Origin: Mycolicibacterium sp. YH-1 | Lineage (GTDB): Bacteria > Actinomycetota > Actinomycetes > Mycobacteriales > Mycobacteriaceae | DNA length: 64,000 bases | Reading direction: 5' to 3' | Assembly (NCBI RefSeq): GCF_022557175.1 | Contig: NZ_CP092915.1 | Span: 1,984,001 to 2,048,000 of the forward strand | Shown: in pieces, positions 7,875-16,357 of the stretch | Layout: every line of letters begins with the position of its first letter | How positions within the stretch are numbered: position 1 is the first letter of the stretch | Position numbers and translations under genes: made by a program | Notes under the pieces: model-generated | What the model was told of the DNA's origin: nothing | Database searches by the model: none | Seen by the model: the letters and a program-made list of their open reading frames with translations, nothing else

Positions 7875-8768
7875 GTGCAAATTGGGATGACGATGCCGGT
7901 GATGGAGCCGAACCTCGACGCGGCGATGCTGCGGTCCTGGGCGCGGGTGATCGACGACGGGCCGTTCTCGTCGCTGTGCTGGGGCGAGCGGATGTGTTTC
8001 GACAACCCCGACTCGCTGACCCTGCTTGGCGCGTTGGCGGCGTGGACCGATCGGGTCCGACTGGTGACCACCGTCATCGTGCCGCAACTGCACGACCCGG
8101 TGATGCTGGCGAAGGCCCTGGCGACGGGCGACATGATCAGCGGCGGCCGCCTCACCGTCGGGATCGGGGTGGGCGGCCGGCACGAGGACTACCACGCCGT
8201 CGGCGCCGATCCCTCGACCCAGACGATGCGAGGTATGGCCGAGCGGGTCGCGATCATGAAGCGCGTGTGGGCGGGGGAGAAGGTCACCGAGTCCGTGCTG
8301 CCGGTCGGTCCGCCGCCCGTGCAGCATGGGGGACCCTCGCTCATGGTCGGAACCATCGGGCCCAAGACCGTGCGCAGCGCGGCGGCGTGGGCCGACGGCG
8401 TGGCAGGCACGATCCTCGATCTCGACCCCGTCAAGCAGAACGAACTGTTCGACGTCGCCAGGGAGTCATGGGCGGGCCAGGGTAAGCCGACGCCGCATCT
8501 CGCGACGTCGTTCTGGTTTGCCATCGGCGAGGGTGACGAGCCGCGGGCGCAGGTGCACCGCCACCTCCTCCGCTACATGAACTGGATTCCCGAGGAGTTC
8601 GTCGACGCCATCGCGCCGACCACCGGATGGTCCGGGACCGATGAGGAACTCGTCGAGGTGCTGCGGGGGTTCGAGGCGATTGGCACCGACGAGGTGCATC
8701 TCATCCCGACGAGCTCGGACATCGACCAGGTCCGGCGAGTGGCCGACGTGGTCAAGGAGTTCGTCTAG
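7875..8768 (+). CDS. LLM-class (luciferase-like) flavin/F420 oxidoreductase
   Basis: A 297-residue TIM-barrel oxidoreductase starting at GTG 7875 (VQIGMTMPVMEPNL), with the family signatures GERMCFDNPDSLTLLGALA, TDRVRLVTTVIVPQLHDP and SGGRLTVGIGVGGRHEDY. This superfamily includes F420-dependent dehydrogenases and FMN monooxygenases; mycobacteria have many F420-dependent members, but which cofactor is used is not readable here. The longer frame up to 7776 would overlap the divergent VOC gene and has no ribosome site. It converges on the PucR-type regulator with 10 bp between stops. Confidence 0.85.
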   Translation: MQIGMTMPVMEPNLDAAMLRSWARVIDDGPFSSLCWGERMCFDNPDSLTLLGALAAWTDRVRLVTTVIVPQLHDPVMLAKALATGDMISGGRLTVGIGVGGRHEDYHAVGADPSTQTMRGMAERVAIMKRVWAGEKVTESVLPVGPPPVQHGGPSLMVGTIGPKTVRSAAAWADGVAGTILDLDPVKQNELFDVARESWAGQGKPTPHLATSFWFAIGEGDEPRAQVHRHLLRYMNWIPEEFVDAIAPTTGWSGTDEELVEVLRGFEAIGTDEVHLIPTSSDIDQVRRVADVVKEFV

Positions 8769-8778
8769 TCGGGTGTCT

Positions 8779-10281
8779 TCATTGGGCGTCGAGGAGTTCG
8801 GCTGCACGCAAAGCGGTCCACAGTTCGACGAGCGCCTCCGTGTCGGCAGGGTCGAGTCCCGTGAGTTGGGCGATGCGCTTTACCCGGTACAGCACGGTCT
8901 GGCGATGGACGTGCAGAGCCTCGGCGGTGGTCTGCCACGACCGGCGATTTCGCAGGAAGGCATCCAACGTCGTCACGAGGTCGGATTGGTGCTCAGCGTC
9001 GTAGCGCCGCAGCGGCTCGAGTACCCGGTCCACCAGCGCTCGCGCTTCGTCGACATCCGACAGCCCGATCCAGCGTGATTCGCGTCCGTAATGCGAGAGC
9101 ACAGTGTCACGACGCTTGGCCAACGACAGCGCCCAGGTGGCCTCCCGGATCGCATCCTGAAACCGTGTCAACGAGTTCAGGCGCTGGCTCACGCCGATGC
9201 GTGCTGAACTTCCCAGTGATCGCGTGAGCACCCCTTCCCATCGCCCGTCACCGGACACAAGGGCATACATAAGGCCCTCCTTGAGGGTGATGAAATAGGG
9301 AATCGAGTTGCGCCACAACGCATTGTGAACCGTCAATGCCCGGCTTTCATCACCACTGCTGGCTGCGACCAAGACAGCATCAGTGGCCTGCAGGCCGACA
9401 TCGCTCAGCGCGCGGCTCACCGATTCCACGTCTACGCGATTCTCGAGCAGGCTCGCGAGCAGGGTCGCCCCGTCGCGACGGGCGTGCTCGAGTACCAGGA
9501 GCGTTTCGGACAGCTCCAGGCTGACGACGGTGGCTGCGTGTTGGAGTTGGATGGGATCAACCCGGGAGTCGGTCGTGATCACGACCAGTGCAGCCCCGGG
9601 GTGTCGTTGGATATCGGTGAGTAGTGCGGCGCGGCCGTCGGCCGCGGGCAATCCAAAGGCGCCGGCGGACACATTCGTGGAACTAGTCGACAACTCGGCT
9701 ACTGCGTTCTTGGTGATCGTGTCCAGTGGTGCGCTGCCGGGGAACCAGGGCTCGCCGGTTTCGCGGTCGCACACATAGAGCTGGCAGCCCAGTTCTCGGG
9801 CCAACGACTCGAACAACTGCGCTGACGGGGTGTTCGCGGCAATGTGGCGGCGCACCAGATCGTAGATCCGGACCGTGCGGGTTAAGCGCGTGGACTGGTC
9901 CAACAAGGTGGCCTCAGCCACTGCTCGCGAGATCGCCACGAACGGCAACGGGTACCGGATCTGCAACACCGGGAGGCCGAGTCGATCGCTTGCCCGGATG
10001 AACCGCCGCGTCAGCGGAGGGCAGTACATCTGCTCGCCGATCGCCAGGCCCGACGCGCCTACCTCGTTGAGCTTCTCCGCTAGAAGCTCTTGTCCGCCTG
10101 CTGTTTTGGGGAACGATAGTCCGTTGGTCATCAGTAGCTCGCCGCCGGTGATCCACCGCCACGGCTCCGGTAGGTCGGAGGTGTGCGTCCACGAGATGGT
10201 TCGCTGGGAACCAGTCTCGCCGGCGAGGAATTCGAGGCCGAGGTGGGGGACATCAGCAAGCTCACCGACCGTGATTGCCAC
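8779..10281 (-). CDS. PucR-family transcriptional regulator
   Basis: About 500 residues. The N-terminal PucR-like domain begins VAITVGELADVPHLGLEFL and contains TGGELLMTNGLSF; a GGDEF-like/CdaR central region follows; the C-terminus carries the HTH_30 motif QTTAEALHVHRQTVLYRVKR. GTG 10281 was chosen because GGGAGG stands 5 bp before it. PucR regulators control purine, amine and amino-acid catabolism. It is divergent from the MFS transporter and ureohydrolase genes, which it most likely controls, with inverted repeats in the 144-bp gap. Confidence 0.88.
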   Translation of the reverse strand: MAITVGELADVPHLGLEFLAGETGSQRTISWTHTSDLPEPWRWITGGELLMTNGLSFPKTAGGQELLAEKLNEVGASGLAIGEQMYCPPLTRRFIRASDRLGLPVLQIRYPLPFVAISRAVAEATLLDQSTRLTRTVRIYDLVRRHIAANTPSAQLFESLARELGCQLYVCDRETGEPWFPGSAPLDTITKNAVAELSTSSTNVSAGAFGLPAADGRAALLTDIQRHPGAALVVITTDSRVDPIQLQHAATVVSLELSETLLVLEHARRDGATLLASLLENRVDVESVSRALSDVGLQATDAVLVAASSGDESRALTVHNALWRNSIPYFITLKEGLMYALVSGDGRWEGVLTRSLGSSARIGVSQRLNSLTRFQDAIREATWALSLAKRRDTVLSHYGRESRWIGLSDVDEARALVDRVLEPLRRYDAEHQSDLVTTLDAFLRNRRSWQTTAEALHVHRQTVLYRVKRIAQLTGLDPADTEALVELWTALRAAELLDAQ

Positions 10282-10309
10282 GGAGACCTCCCTGCGCTGT
10301 TTATACGTT

Positions 10310-10355
10310 CGCTCAACTGGGTTGCGTGCTGTTTGAGCGATTGTCACTCGACAAT
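10310..10355. promoter_or_regulatory. Inverted repeats between pucR-like and transporter genes
   Basis: Two nested or adjacent inverted repeats lie in the divergent promoter: CGCTCAA at 10310-10316 with TTGAGCG at 10333-10339 (16-bp spacer), and ATTGTC at 10340-10345 with GACAAT at 10350-10355 (4-bp spacer). They sit 29-74 bp upstream of the PucR-type GTG and 71-116 bp upstream of the transporter ATG. They are candidate operators for the PucR-type protein. Confidence 0.45.
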
Positions 10356-10425
10356 GACCGTAGCCGCCCACCAATCTGTGTGTCACCTCACATCGAGCAT
10401 CGAGGCCAGTCCTACAGGGGAGCCA

Positions 10426-11787
10426 ATGTCACAAGCCAGCCATCTCATCGACGATGCACCGATCACCGCCTTTCATAGAAAACTCACGCTGTATTCGTCG
10501 GGTGGCCCGTTCATCGACGGCTATGCGCTGTCGATCATCGGCGTCGCACTGATCACGCTGCAACCGGCAATGAACCTGTCCACCACGGAGATCGGTTTGG
10601 TCGGCGCGTCCAGCCTGATCGGCATCTTCGTCGGTGGCGGGCTGTTCGGCTATCTCACCGACCGCATCGGCCGGCACATCATGTACATCGCGGATCTGCT
10701 TGCGCTGGCCGTCTTCTCGATCTTGTCGGCCTTTGCCGAGGAGCCGTGGCAGATCATCGCACTGCGCTTCCTTCTCGGTGTCGCCATCGGTGCCGACTAT
10801 CCGATCGCCACATCGCTGCTCGCGGAGTTCCTGCCACGCAAACAACGCGGACGGTATCTCGGCGCGATGTTCGTGGTGTGGGCCGTTGGTGCCGCCGCCG
10901 CGTACGTCGTCGGCTACGCGCTCAGGGACTTTGGCCCAGACGCCTGGCGGTTGCTGCTGGCCAGCCCGGCGGTCTTCGCCATCATCACATTGCTGGCCCG
11001 CTTGGGCACACCGGAGTCGCCGCGCTGGCTGCTGAGCAAGGGCCGTGTCTCGGAGGCCGACGCCTCGATCAAACGCGCGTTCGGAGAACAGTTCTCGGTC
11101 AAGGACCTGCCACAGGAGAAGGCCGCCAAGACGTCGTTCCTGACGGTGTTCAAACCGCCCTATCTGAAGCGAACCATCTTCGTCAGCGTCTTCTGGACTG
11201 TGCAGGTTATCCCGCTGTTCGCGGTGTACACGTTCGCGCCCGAGCTGCTGGAATCCTTCGGCCTTGAGGGCGATTCGAACCTCTACGGGGGATCGCTCAT
11301 CATCGCGATCCTCTTTGTGGTGGGCGGCATCCCGGGGTTGTGGCTGGTCGAGCGGATCGGCCGCCGCGCGTTGCTGATCGGATCCTTCGCGATCATTGCC
11401 ATCGCGCTGGCAATACCCGCTGTCATCCCGGGCGTGCCGGCAACGGTGTTCTTCCTGGCGCTCGCGGTGTTCGCGGTGGCCTCCGGTGCCTCCAGCTTCT
11501 TGGAAGTCGTCTACCCCAACGAGTTGTTCCCCACCGAGGTGCGCGCGACGGCCGTGGGTGTGGGCACGGCGATGAGTCGGATCGGGTCGGCGGCGGGCAC
11601 CTACCTGATGCCGATGGCGCTGGTGGCGATGGGTCCCGGCGGTGCACTGGGAATCGGTGCGGCCGTCACGGTGGTCGGCTTGCTGGTCGCCATCTTCATG
11701 GCACCCGAGACGCGCGGCGTGGCGTTGGCGGAGTGCGCGACCACGGATGACGACACCGCCCCTGAGGAGAGCGTGCGTCTCAGATGA
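10426..11787 (+). CDS. MFS transporter, sugar-porter-like
   Basis: A 453-residue, twelve-helix major facilitator. Motif A appears as GYLTDRIGRHIMY after helix 2 and its echo LVERIGRRALL after helix 8; RLGTPESPRWLLSKGR before the central loop is the sugar-porter/organic-cation type signature. ATG 10426 follows AGGGGAG; the frame open to 10183 would run through the PucR gene. It is 49 bp upstream of a ureohydrolase and divergent from a PucR regulator, so it probably imports the guanidino or amine compound that the enzyme cleaves. The exact substrate is unknown. Confidence 0.88.
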   Translation: MSQASHLIDDAPITAFHRKLTLYSSGGPFIDGYALSIIGVALITLQPAMNLSTTEIGLVGASSLIGIFVGGGLFGYLTDRIGRHIMYIADLLALAVFSILSAFAEEPWQIIALRFLLGVAIGADYPIATSLLAEFLPRKQRGRYLGAMFVVWAVGAAAAYVVGYALRDFGPDAWRLLLASPAVFAIITLLARLGTPESPRWLLSKGRVSEADASIKRAFGEQFSVKDLPQEKAAKTSFLTVFKPPYLKRTIFVSVFWTVQVIPLFAVYTFAPELLESFGLEGDSNLYGGSLIIAILFVVGGIPGLWLVERIGRRALLIGSFAIIAIALAIPAVIPGVPATVFFLALAVFAVASGASSFLEVVYPNELFPTEVRATAVGVGTAMSRIGSAAGTYLMPMALVAMGPGGALGIGAAVTVVGLLVAIFMAPETRGVALAECATTDDDTAPEESVRLR

Positions 11788-11836
11788 CGCGACTCCCAAC
11801 AAGTCCCCTTTCAATAACTATCGTCAGGAGTGCTAC

Positions 11837-12850
11837 ATGACCGACAACAATCAGCTCGTGGGTGCGCTACCCGCGACCCAGGTGCCGCGCTACGCGGGCA
11901 AGGGCACCTTCGCTCGGATCGCCGACATTCACGAGGTCAGTGATTACGACATCGCTATCCTGGGCGTGCCGTTCGACGGTGGCACGTCCTATCGTCCGGG
12001 CGCTCGGTTCGGCCCCATGGCGGTGCGGCAAGCGGCGCGCACGCTGCGGCCGGGGTTCCACGTCGAATTGGGTGTCGCCCCCTTGGAGTCGATGCAGATC
12101 GTCGACGCCGGTGATGTGTCGGTGACACCGTACGACATCGCCGAAGCATGCCAGCAGATCCAGAACCATGTGAGTGACGTCCTCGGGGGAGGTGACCGCC
12201 GGATCGTCTCGATCGGTGGTGATCACACCATCGCGCTGCCGAACCTACGTGCGCTGCACGCCAAGCACGGACCGGTGGCGTTGGTGCACTTCGATGCTCA
12301 CCTGGACACCTGGGACACGTACTTCAACGCGCCAGTCACTCACGGCACGATCTTCCGCCGCGCGTTCGAAGAGGGATTGCTCGTTGAGGATCATTCGATC
12401 CACATCGGGATCCGCGGACCGATCTACGACCAGGCCGACTTGAGCGATGACGCAGGCATGGGGTTCAAGATCATTCGCGCCGGCGACCTTGACGTCATCG
12501 GCATCGAAGCTGCGGTCGACGTCGTACGTCGCCGGGTGGGTGACACGCCGGTGTATCTGTCGATCGACATCGATGTGCTGGATCCGGCGTTCGCGCCCGG
12601 CACCGGAACGCCTGAGTCCGGGGGACTCAGCGCGCGGGAACTGCTGCGCATGCTCCGCCAGTTGAGCGGGCTCAACCTGGTGGGAGCCGATGTCGTCGAG
12701 GTGGCACCGGCCTACGACCACGCCGAGATCACCAGTGTTGCGGCGGCAACCGTGGTGTTCGACCTGGTCTCGCTCATGGTGGCCGGCGCGCGCACCACTT
12801 CCGCTGTCACAGCGAATGGACCAGTCGCAGATGGGGCGTCCTCAACGTAG
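11837..12850 (+). CDS. Agmatinase/ureohydrolase family enzyme
   Basis: A 337-residue binuclear-manganese ureohydrolase that releases urea from a guanidino compound. The metal ligands are present: GGDH (His 130), HFDAHLD (Asp 153, His 155, Asp 157) and SIDIDVLDP (Asp 244, Asp 246), followed by FAPGTGTPE. The family includes agmatinase, guanidinobutyrase and guanidinopropionase, and sequence alone does not separate them. ATG 11837 follows CAGGAG. Its location behind an MFS transporter under a PucR regulator fits an inducible guanidino-compound catabolic unit giving nitrogen. Confidence 0.88.
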   Translation: MTDNNQLVGALPATQVPRYAGKGTFARIADIHEVSDYDIAILGVPFDGGTSYRPGARFGPMAVRQAARTLRPGFHVELGVAPLESMQIVDAGDVSVTPYDIAEACQQIQNHVSDVLGGGDRRIVSIGGDHTIALPNLRALHAKHGPVALVHFDAHLDTWDTYFNAPVTHGTIFRRAFEEGLLVEDHSIHIGIRGPIYDQADLSDDAGMGFKIIRAGDLDVIGIEAAVDVVRRRVGDTPVYLSIDIDVLDPAFAPGTGTPESGGLSARELLRMLRQLSGLNLVGADVVEVAPAYDHAEITSVAAATVVFDLVSLMVAGARTTSAVTANGPVADGASST

Positions 12851-12907
12851 CGCCGGCTGGGCGGGTCAGTGGACCCATGGAGCTGTGGAGCAGGTAGCGC
12901 CCGACGT

Positions 12908-12947
12908 AGTTGCTGGCGCTGTGACGCAGTTGCTGGCGCTGTAACGC
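12908..12947. repeat. Two tandem 20-bp repeats upstream of cutinase-like gene
   Basis: AGTTGCTGGCGCTGTGACGC at 12908-12927 is followed directly by the same unit at 12928-12947 with one change (GTGAC to GTAAC). The pair ends 28 bp before the GTG of the cutinase-family gene. The position and period of about two helical turns suggest regulator binding sites, but no protein can be named. Confidence 0.6.
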
Positions 12948-12975
12948 ACGACGGCCCGAGGGCGACGAACAAGTC

Positions 12976-13824
12976 GTGATCCGTCGTCTGTGCCTGCTCA
13001 TCAGCCTGATCGGCGTGGCGTTCGCCGGCCTAGCCACCGGTACCGCCGCCGCGGCGCCCGCGTGCCCCGACTTCCACTGGATGGGTGCCGCGGGCTCCGG
13101 GCAGCGTGACGGTGCCAAACTCGCCGCGAACGGCGGTATGGGCGATGTGGTCTATCAGTCGTATCAGCAGCTGCAGGGTGCGCTGGCCCAGAACGGCCAG
13201 ACGATCACGGCCGAGGCCATCGAGTACCCCGCCGCACCCGTGCCCGTTGAGGGTGGGCTCGGCGGCTGGATGGGCTTCATGGACAGTGTGGACGTCGGCA
13301 CCGACGCCACCGAGGAGCAGTTCGCCGCCTTCACCGAGCAGTGCCCGACCACCAAGGTGATTCTGGCGGGCTACTCGCAGGGCGCCATGGTCATCCACCG
13401 CAACCTCTATGACCTGGCCGACAACCCGCAGGTGGCGGCCGCGCTGCTGATCGCCGACGGCGACCGCCTGCCCGTCGACACCACCATCGCCATGGGGTCG
13501 GCGGCCGCGACGGCCGGCGTCGGTCACGGGGTGGCCCAGGAACACTCGTTCCTGGCCGGGACCAACACCTCGATGCTGCCGTCCGAGATCGGCGCCCGCA
13601 CGATCAGTGTCTGCGACGTCGGTGACCCGGTCTGCGACTACGACCCCGACACCAGCACGCTGTCGCCCGCCGAACTCGCCGTGCACACCGCCTACGCGCC
13701 GGCAGTCAGCGGCCAGCACGCCTGGGGGACACCGCTCTACTACCTGGTGTCCAGTCAGGTGGCGTCCAGCCCGGCTGCTGCTGACGAGCAGGTGCACATG
13801 ACCGCGGCGCACGCCGGCGGCTGA
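12976..13824 (+). CDS. Secreted cutinase-family serine esterase
   Basis: A 282-residue exported hydrolase starting at GTG. A signal peptide is clear: VIRR, a hydrophobic stretch and the AAAAPA cleavage region near residue 27. The mature part has the cutinase pattern: Cys 30 near the N-terminus pairing with Cys 123, the nucleophile elbow GYSQGAM with Ser 134, and CDVGDPVCDYDP holding the catalytic Asp, with His near HTAYAP. It lacks a classical canonical PE/PPE region. Mycobacterial cutinase-like proteins are lipases/esterases at the cell surface; the substrate here is unknown. Confidence 0.8.
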   Translation: MIRRLCLLISLIGVAFAGLATGTAAAAPACPDFHWMGAAGSGQRDGAKLAANGGMGDVVYQSYQQLQGALAQNGQTITAEAIEYPAAPVPVEGGLGGWMGFMDSVDVGTDATEEQFAAFTEQCPTTKVILAGYSQGAMVIHRNLYDLADNPQVAAALLIADGDRLPVDTTIAMGSAAATAGVGHGVAQEHSFLAGTNTSMLPSEIGARTISVCDVGDPVCDYDPDTSTLSPAELAVHTAYAPAVSGQHAWGTPLYYLVSSQVASSPAAADEQVHMTAAHAGG

Positions 13825-13898
13825 GGCCCAACGCATCGGCGTGAACCCATCGCGCCGCCAATCCGTGTTACCTGTGTCACGTCGACCCAGGGGGCACC

Positions 13899-15218
13899 GT
13901 GCTGAAACGCAACCGCCGGTATGTAAGCGTCGCGATCAGGGGGATTGCCGTTGTCGGCATCGCCGCTATGGTCGCGCTCCCGCTGGCCCCGGGAGTTCAG
14001 GCGCAGTCGCCGCCGACCGTGACGCCGACCGTGACGCCGACCGTCACGCAGGACGTCCGACTGGCGGCCACGACGGTTCCGCCCGGTGGGCTCATCACCA
14101 GCTTCCTGGGCAATCAGGTCACCTACTGCTCGATCATCTGCCCACTTCTCGTCGACACCGCCGTGACGGCGATCGCCACGACACTGCAGACACCGGGTGT
14201 TCTGGCTGGCGCATTGCGGACGGGTGATCTGTGGAAGGCGATCGGCATCACCGCGGCATCGGTGACCGGGCCCGTCAATGCCGCGGCGCAGGCGACCATC
14301 CTCGCCGACGGCTCCCTGGTGGCGCCGCGGGCGCTGAACGCGTTCGAGGTGGCTGTGGTCGGGTTGATGAACATCGTGCCCGCCGCGCTGGGCGGGCTAC
14401 CCGGGATCGTCGCGGCCATCCAGACCGCCCGCCAGGACACGTTCACCGCGCTGAACCTGCCGATCGTGCCCAATCCCACGCCAACCGTCATGCCCCGCGG
14501 TGTCCTGCAGGTTGCCGTCGTCGGGGCCATCGATGTGGTCGGGGCGATCATCTTCCCGGCCTTCAACCACGTCCTGTCCGCCGTGTTCGCGGTCCCTGAT
14601 GCCGTAGCCCAGGAACTGGCCGTGACCGGTGATCCGGTGCGAGCGCTCGCCGCGGGTTTCAACACCGCTGCCAGGGAACTGACCGCTGCAGGCACCGACA
14701 TCGTGGATGCGGTGGTGACCGCGGTCAACAATGTGCGCACGGAAATCGAGCAGTCGCATCCGGCGAATCGGGTGGCGCCGCCGCAGGAGCGGAGTTCGGT
14801 CACGACGACGACGCCGACGCTCCTAGTGCCGAAGCGCCTAGTGCCGGACGCCGCAGTGCAGCACGCCGTAGTCCCGGATCCCGTAGTGCCGGGCCCTGTG
14901 GCGGCCGAACCGTCGCGCCATTCGGTCACGACGACCAAACACACCGACGATGGGATCGGCGGCACTCACCGGTCGCCCGACGCGACGCCCGGGTCACGCG
15001 ACGTGATGTCGCAGCTCCGAGACACCGCGCGCGACGTCGTTGGGAAGCTCTCCGCAAGGCCTGACCACGCCGTGTCGGACCGGCCAGGCATCTCAGCGGC
15101 GACTGTCACCGACACCGACACCAAGGCGGATCACAAGGCCGACGGCGCTAACCGTTCACCGCGGGCGGAGTCGTCACACAAGGGTGCGGACAACGCGGGG
15201 TCGTCCCACGACGCATGA
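13899..15218 (+). CDS. Secreted/cell-wall protein of unknown function
   Basis: A 439-residue protein from GTG 13899 after GGGGG. An N-terminal signal peptide (hydrophobic about 10-32, ending GVQAQ) leads into a short PTVTPTVTPTVT repeat encoded by three 12-bp units at 14012-14047. Residues about 60-260 are alanine/valine-rich amphipathic helices with two Cys close together (YCSIICP). The last 170 residues are low-complexity, hydrophilic and contain degenerate VVPDP/VVPGP repeats. I recognise no family. The layout suggests an exported, cell-wall-associated protein. Confidence 0.6.
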   Translation: MLKRNRRYVSVAIRGIAVVGIAAMVALPLAPGVQAQSPPTVTPTVTPTVTQDVRLAATTVPPGGLITSFLGNQVTYCSIICPLLVDTAVTAIATTLQTPGVLAGALRTGDLWKAIGITAASVTGPVNAAAQATILADGSLVAPRALNAFEVAVVGLMNIVPAALGGLPGIVAAIQTARQDTFTALNLPIVPNPTPTVMPRGVLQVAVVGAIDVVGAIIFPAFNHVLSAVFAVPDAVAQELAVTGDPVRALAAGFNTAARELTAAGTDIVDAVVTAVNNVRTEIEQSHPANRVAPPQERSSVTTTTPTLLVPKRLVPDAAVQHAVVPDPVVPGPVAAEPSRHSVTTTKHTDDGIGGTHRSPDATPGSRDVMSQLRDTARDVVGKLSARPDHAVSDRPGISAATVTDTDTKADHKADGANRSPRAESSHKGADNAGSSHDA

Positions 15219-15221
15219 CCT

Positions 15222-15247
15222 CATATCGGTCAGTTCAGACCGATATG
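15222..15247. terminator. Bidirectional terminator-like hairpin
   Basis: CATATCGGTC (15222-15231) and GACCGATATG (15238-15247) are perfect 10-bp arms around AGTTCA. It sits exactly between the ends of two convergent genes and includes the last codons of the thioesterase gene. There is no long T-tract on either side, as is usual in mycobacteria. Confidence 0.6.
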
Positions 15248-16069
15248 CGGCGGCGGTCGGAACGCATCGGCGGGTTGACCGAGTGCCACGGCGATACTGC
15301 TGCCGATCGGGCCGTGTTCGTCGAACAGGGTCGCCGCGCCCGAGGCAATGCCCGCGTCACCGTGGTGGGCATGCGCGGCAAGCCCGATGTGGTCGCCTAT
15401 CGGCAATCGGCTCAGCGATATCGTGAAGTCGGCGTTGATGTAGCGCAGACCCCCTGTGCCCCAATGGGTTAACGCGCTGGTGACATCGCCGGCCAGGGCG
15501 ACCCGCGTGAACGGTGTCATCTCCACGTCCGCGATCAGCGGCCGGATCTCGCGCACCCAGGCGAACTTCTGGAAGCCCTCCTGCTCCCACTCGACGGACG
15601 TCCCGCCCAGCGTCCCCACGGCACCGGTGCTGCCGTACGCCCACAGCAGGAACGGCATCGTGGGCGCGGGGGCCACTGAGTCGTCGGGCAACGGTGGCAT
15701 GGTCACCGGCTGCGACCACACCTGCCCCTCGGGGTGCTCGCTGCGGCGCAGCAACACCGCACTCGCTCGTGACACCACGTCGTCGCGTTGCAGAATCTCC
15801 GCGTCGACGACTTTGATGCGCTTGCCCTCGCGGCGGACGGTGGTGCGGATCTGGACGGGCTCCATGAACGTGGGACGCAGCAGGTCCACTGTCAGCCTGG
15901 TGGGTTGCAGCTGCGAGTCCGTCTGCTCGCGCTCGATGGCCCAGCCCAGGAGGCCGCCGACGATATGACCGCTGACGGTGGCACCCCACGGCCCCTGGGC
16001 CATCGGGCCGGGGACGAAACGGTCTCCGTCGACGGTGAAGAAGGCTTCCGGTTCGTCGGCAGTGCTCAT
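15230..16069 (-). CDS. Thioesterase-family protein (TesB-like double hotdog)
   Basis: A 279-residue protein starting MSTADEPEAFFTVDGD. The N-terminal hotdog carries GPWGATVSGHIVGGLLGWAIE and LLRPTFMEPVQIRT; the C-terminal half ends with DFTISLSRLPIGDH and a second hotdog strand pattern, as in acyl-CoA thioesterase II-like proteins. It would hydrolyse acyl-CoA thioesters, with unknown chain specificity. An in-frame GTG three codons upstream is also possible. It lies between a convergent secreted-protein gene and a tRNA gene on the same strand. Confidence 0.75.
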   Translation of the reverse strand: MSTADEPEAFFTVDGDRFVPGPMAQGPWGATVSGHIVGGLLGWAIEREQTDSQLQPTRLTVDLLRPTFMEPVQIRTTVRREGKRIKVVDAEILQRDDVVSRASAVLLRRSEHPEGQVWSQPVTMPPLPDDSVAPAPTMPFLLWAYGSTGAVGTLGGTSVEWEQEGFQKFAWVREIRPLIADVEMTPFTRVALAGDVTSALTHWGTGGLRYINADFTISLSRLPIGDHIGLAAHAHHGDAGIASGAATLFDEHGPIGSSIAVALGQPADAFRPPPHIGLN

Positions 16070-16146
16070 TGCGCTCACGATAGGCGAGCGTGACCGAGCG
16101 TTGGATTCGACCGCATTGGCTGGTGACAGCCAATTTCTGAGGTGGG

Positions 16147-16219
16147 TGCCCCCGGCAGGAATCGAACCTGCGGCCTTCTGCTCCGGAGGCAGACGCTCTA
16201 TCCCCTGAGCTACGGGGGC
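16147..16219 (-). tRNA. tRNA-Arg (anticodon CCG)
   Basis: The minus strand folds as a 73-nt tRNA: acceptor GCCCCCG with CGGGGGC and discriminator A, a D arm with AGCTCAGGGGATAGAGC, an anticodon stem TCTGC/GCAGA around the loop CTCCGGA (anticodon CCG, reading CGG), and a T arm with GGTTCGATTCC. No CCA is encoded; CCC follows. It stands just upstream of argS on the opposite strand, the same neighbourhood as argV in M. tuberculosis. Confidence 0.95.
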
Positions 16220-16342
16220 GCAAGCAACATGTGCTGCGCCGGTTGGGCCTCGATAGCCTAACTCATCGCCGCGGCCACATTCACGTCCCTGCCAGTGACC
16301 CGTCGACCGGAAACCGATTCGGGACGTGAGCACCCCAGACCA

Positions 16343-16357
16343 TAGGATGGTCCCTCG
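16343..16357 (+). promoter_or_regulatory. Possible leaderless promoter of argS
   Basis: TAGGAT at 16343-16348 matches the mycobacterial -10 consensus, and transcription starting 7-9 bp later would begin at or next to the argS GTG at 16357. No Shine-Dalgarno sequence precedes that GTG. Leaderless mRNAs are frequent in mycobacteria. The -35 region is not recognisable. Confidence 0.4.

Noticed and set aside
10429..11814. A 461-codon open frame antisense to the MFS transporter
   Set aside because: Its charged composition is the expected complement of hydrophobic transporter codons; the sense frame has MFS motifs.
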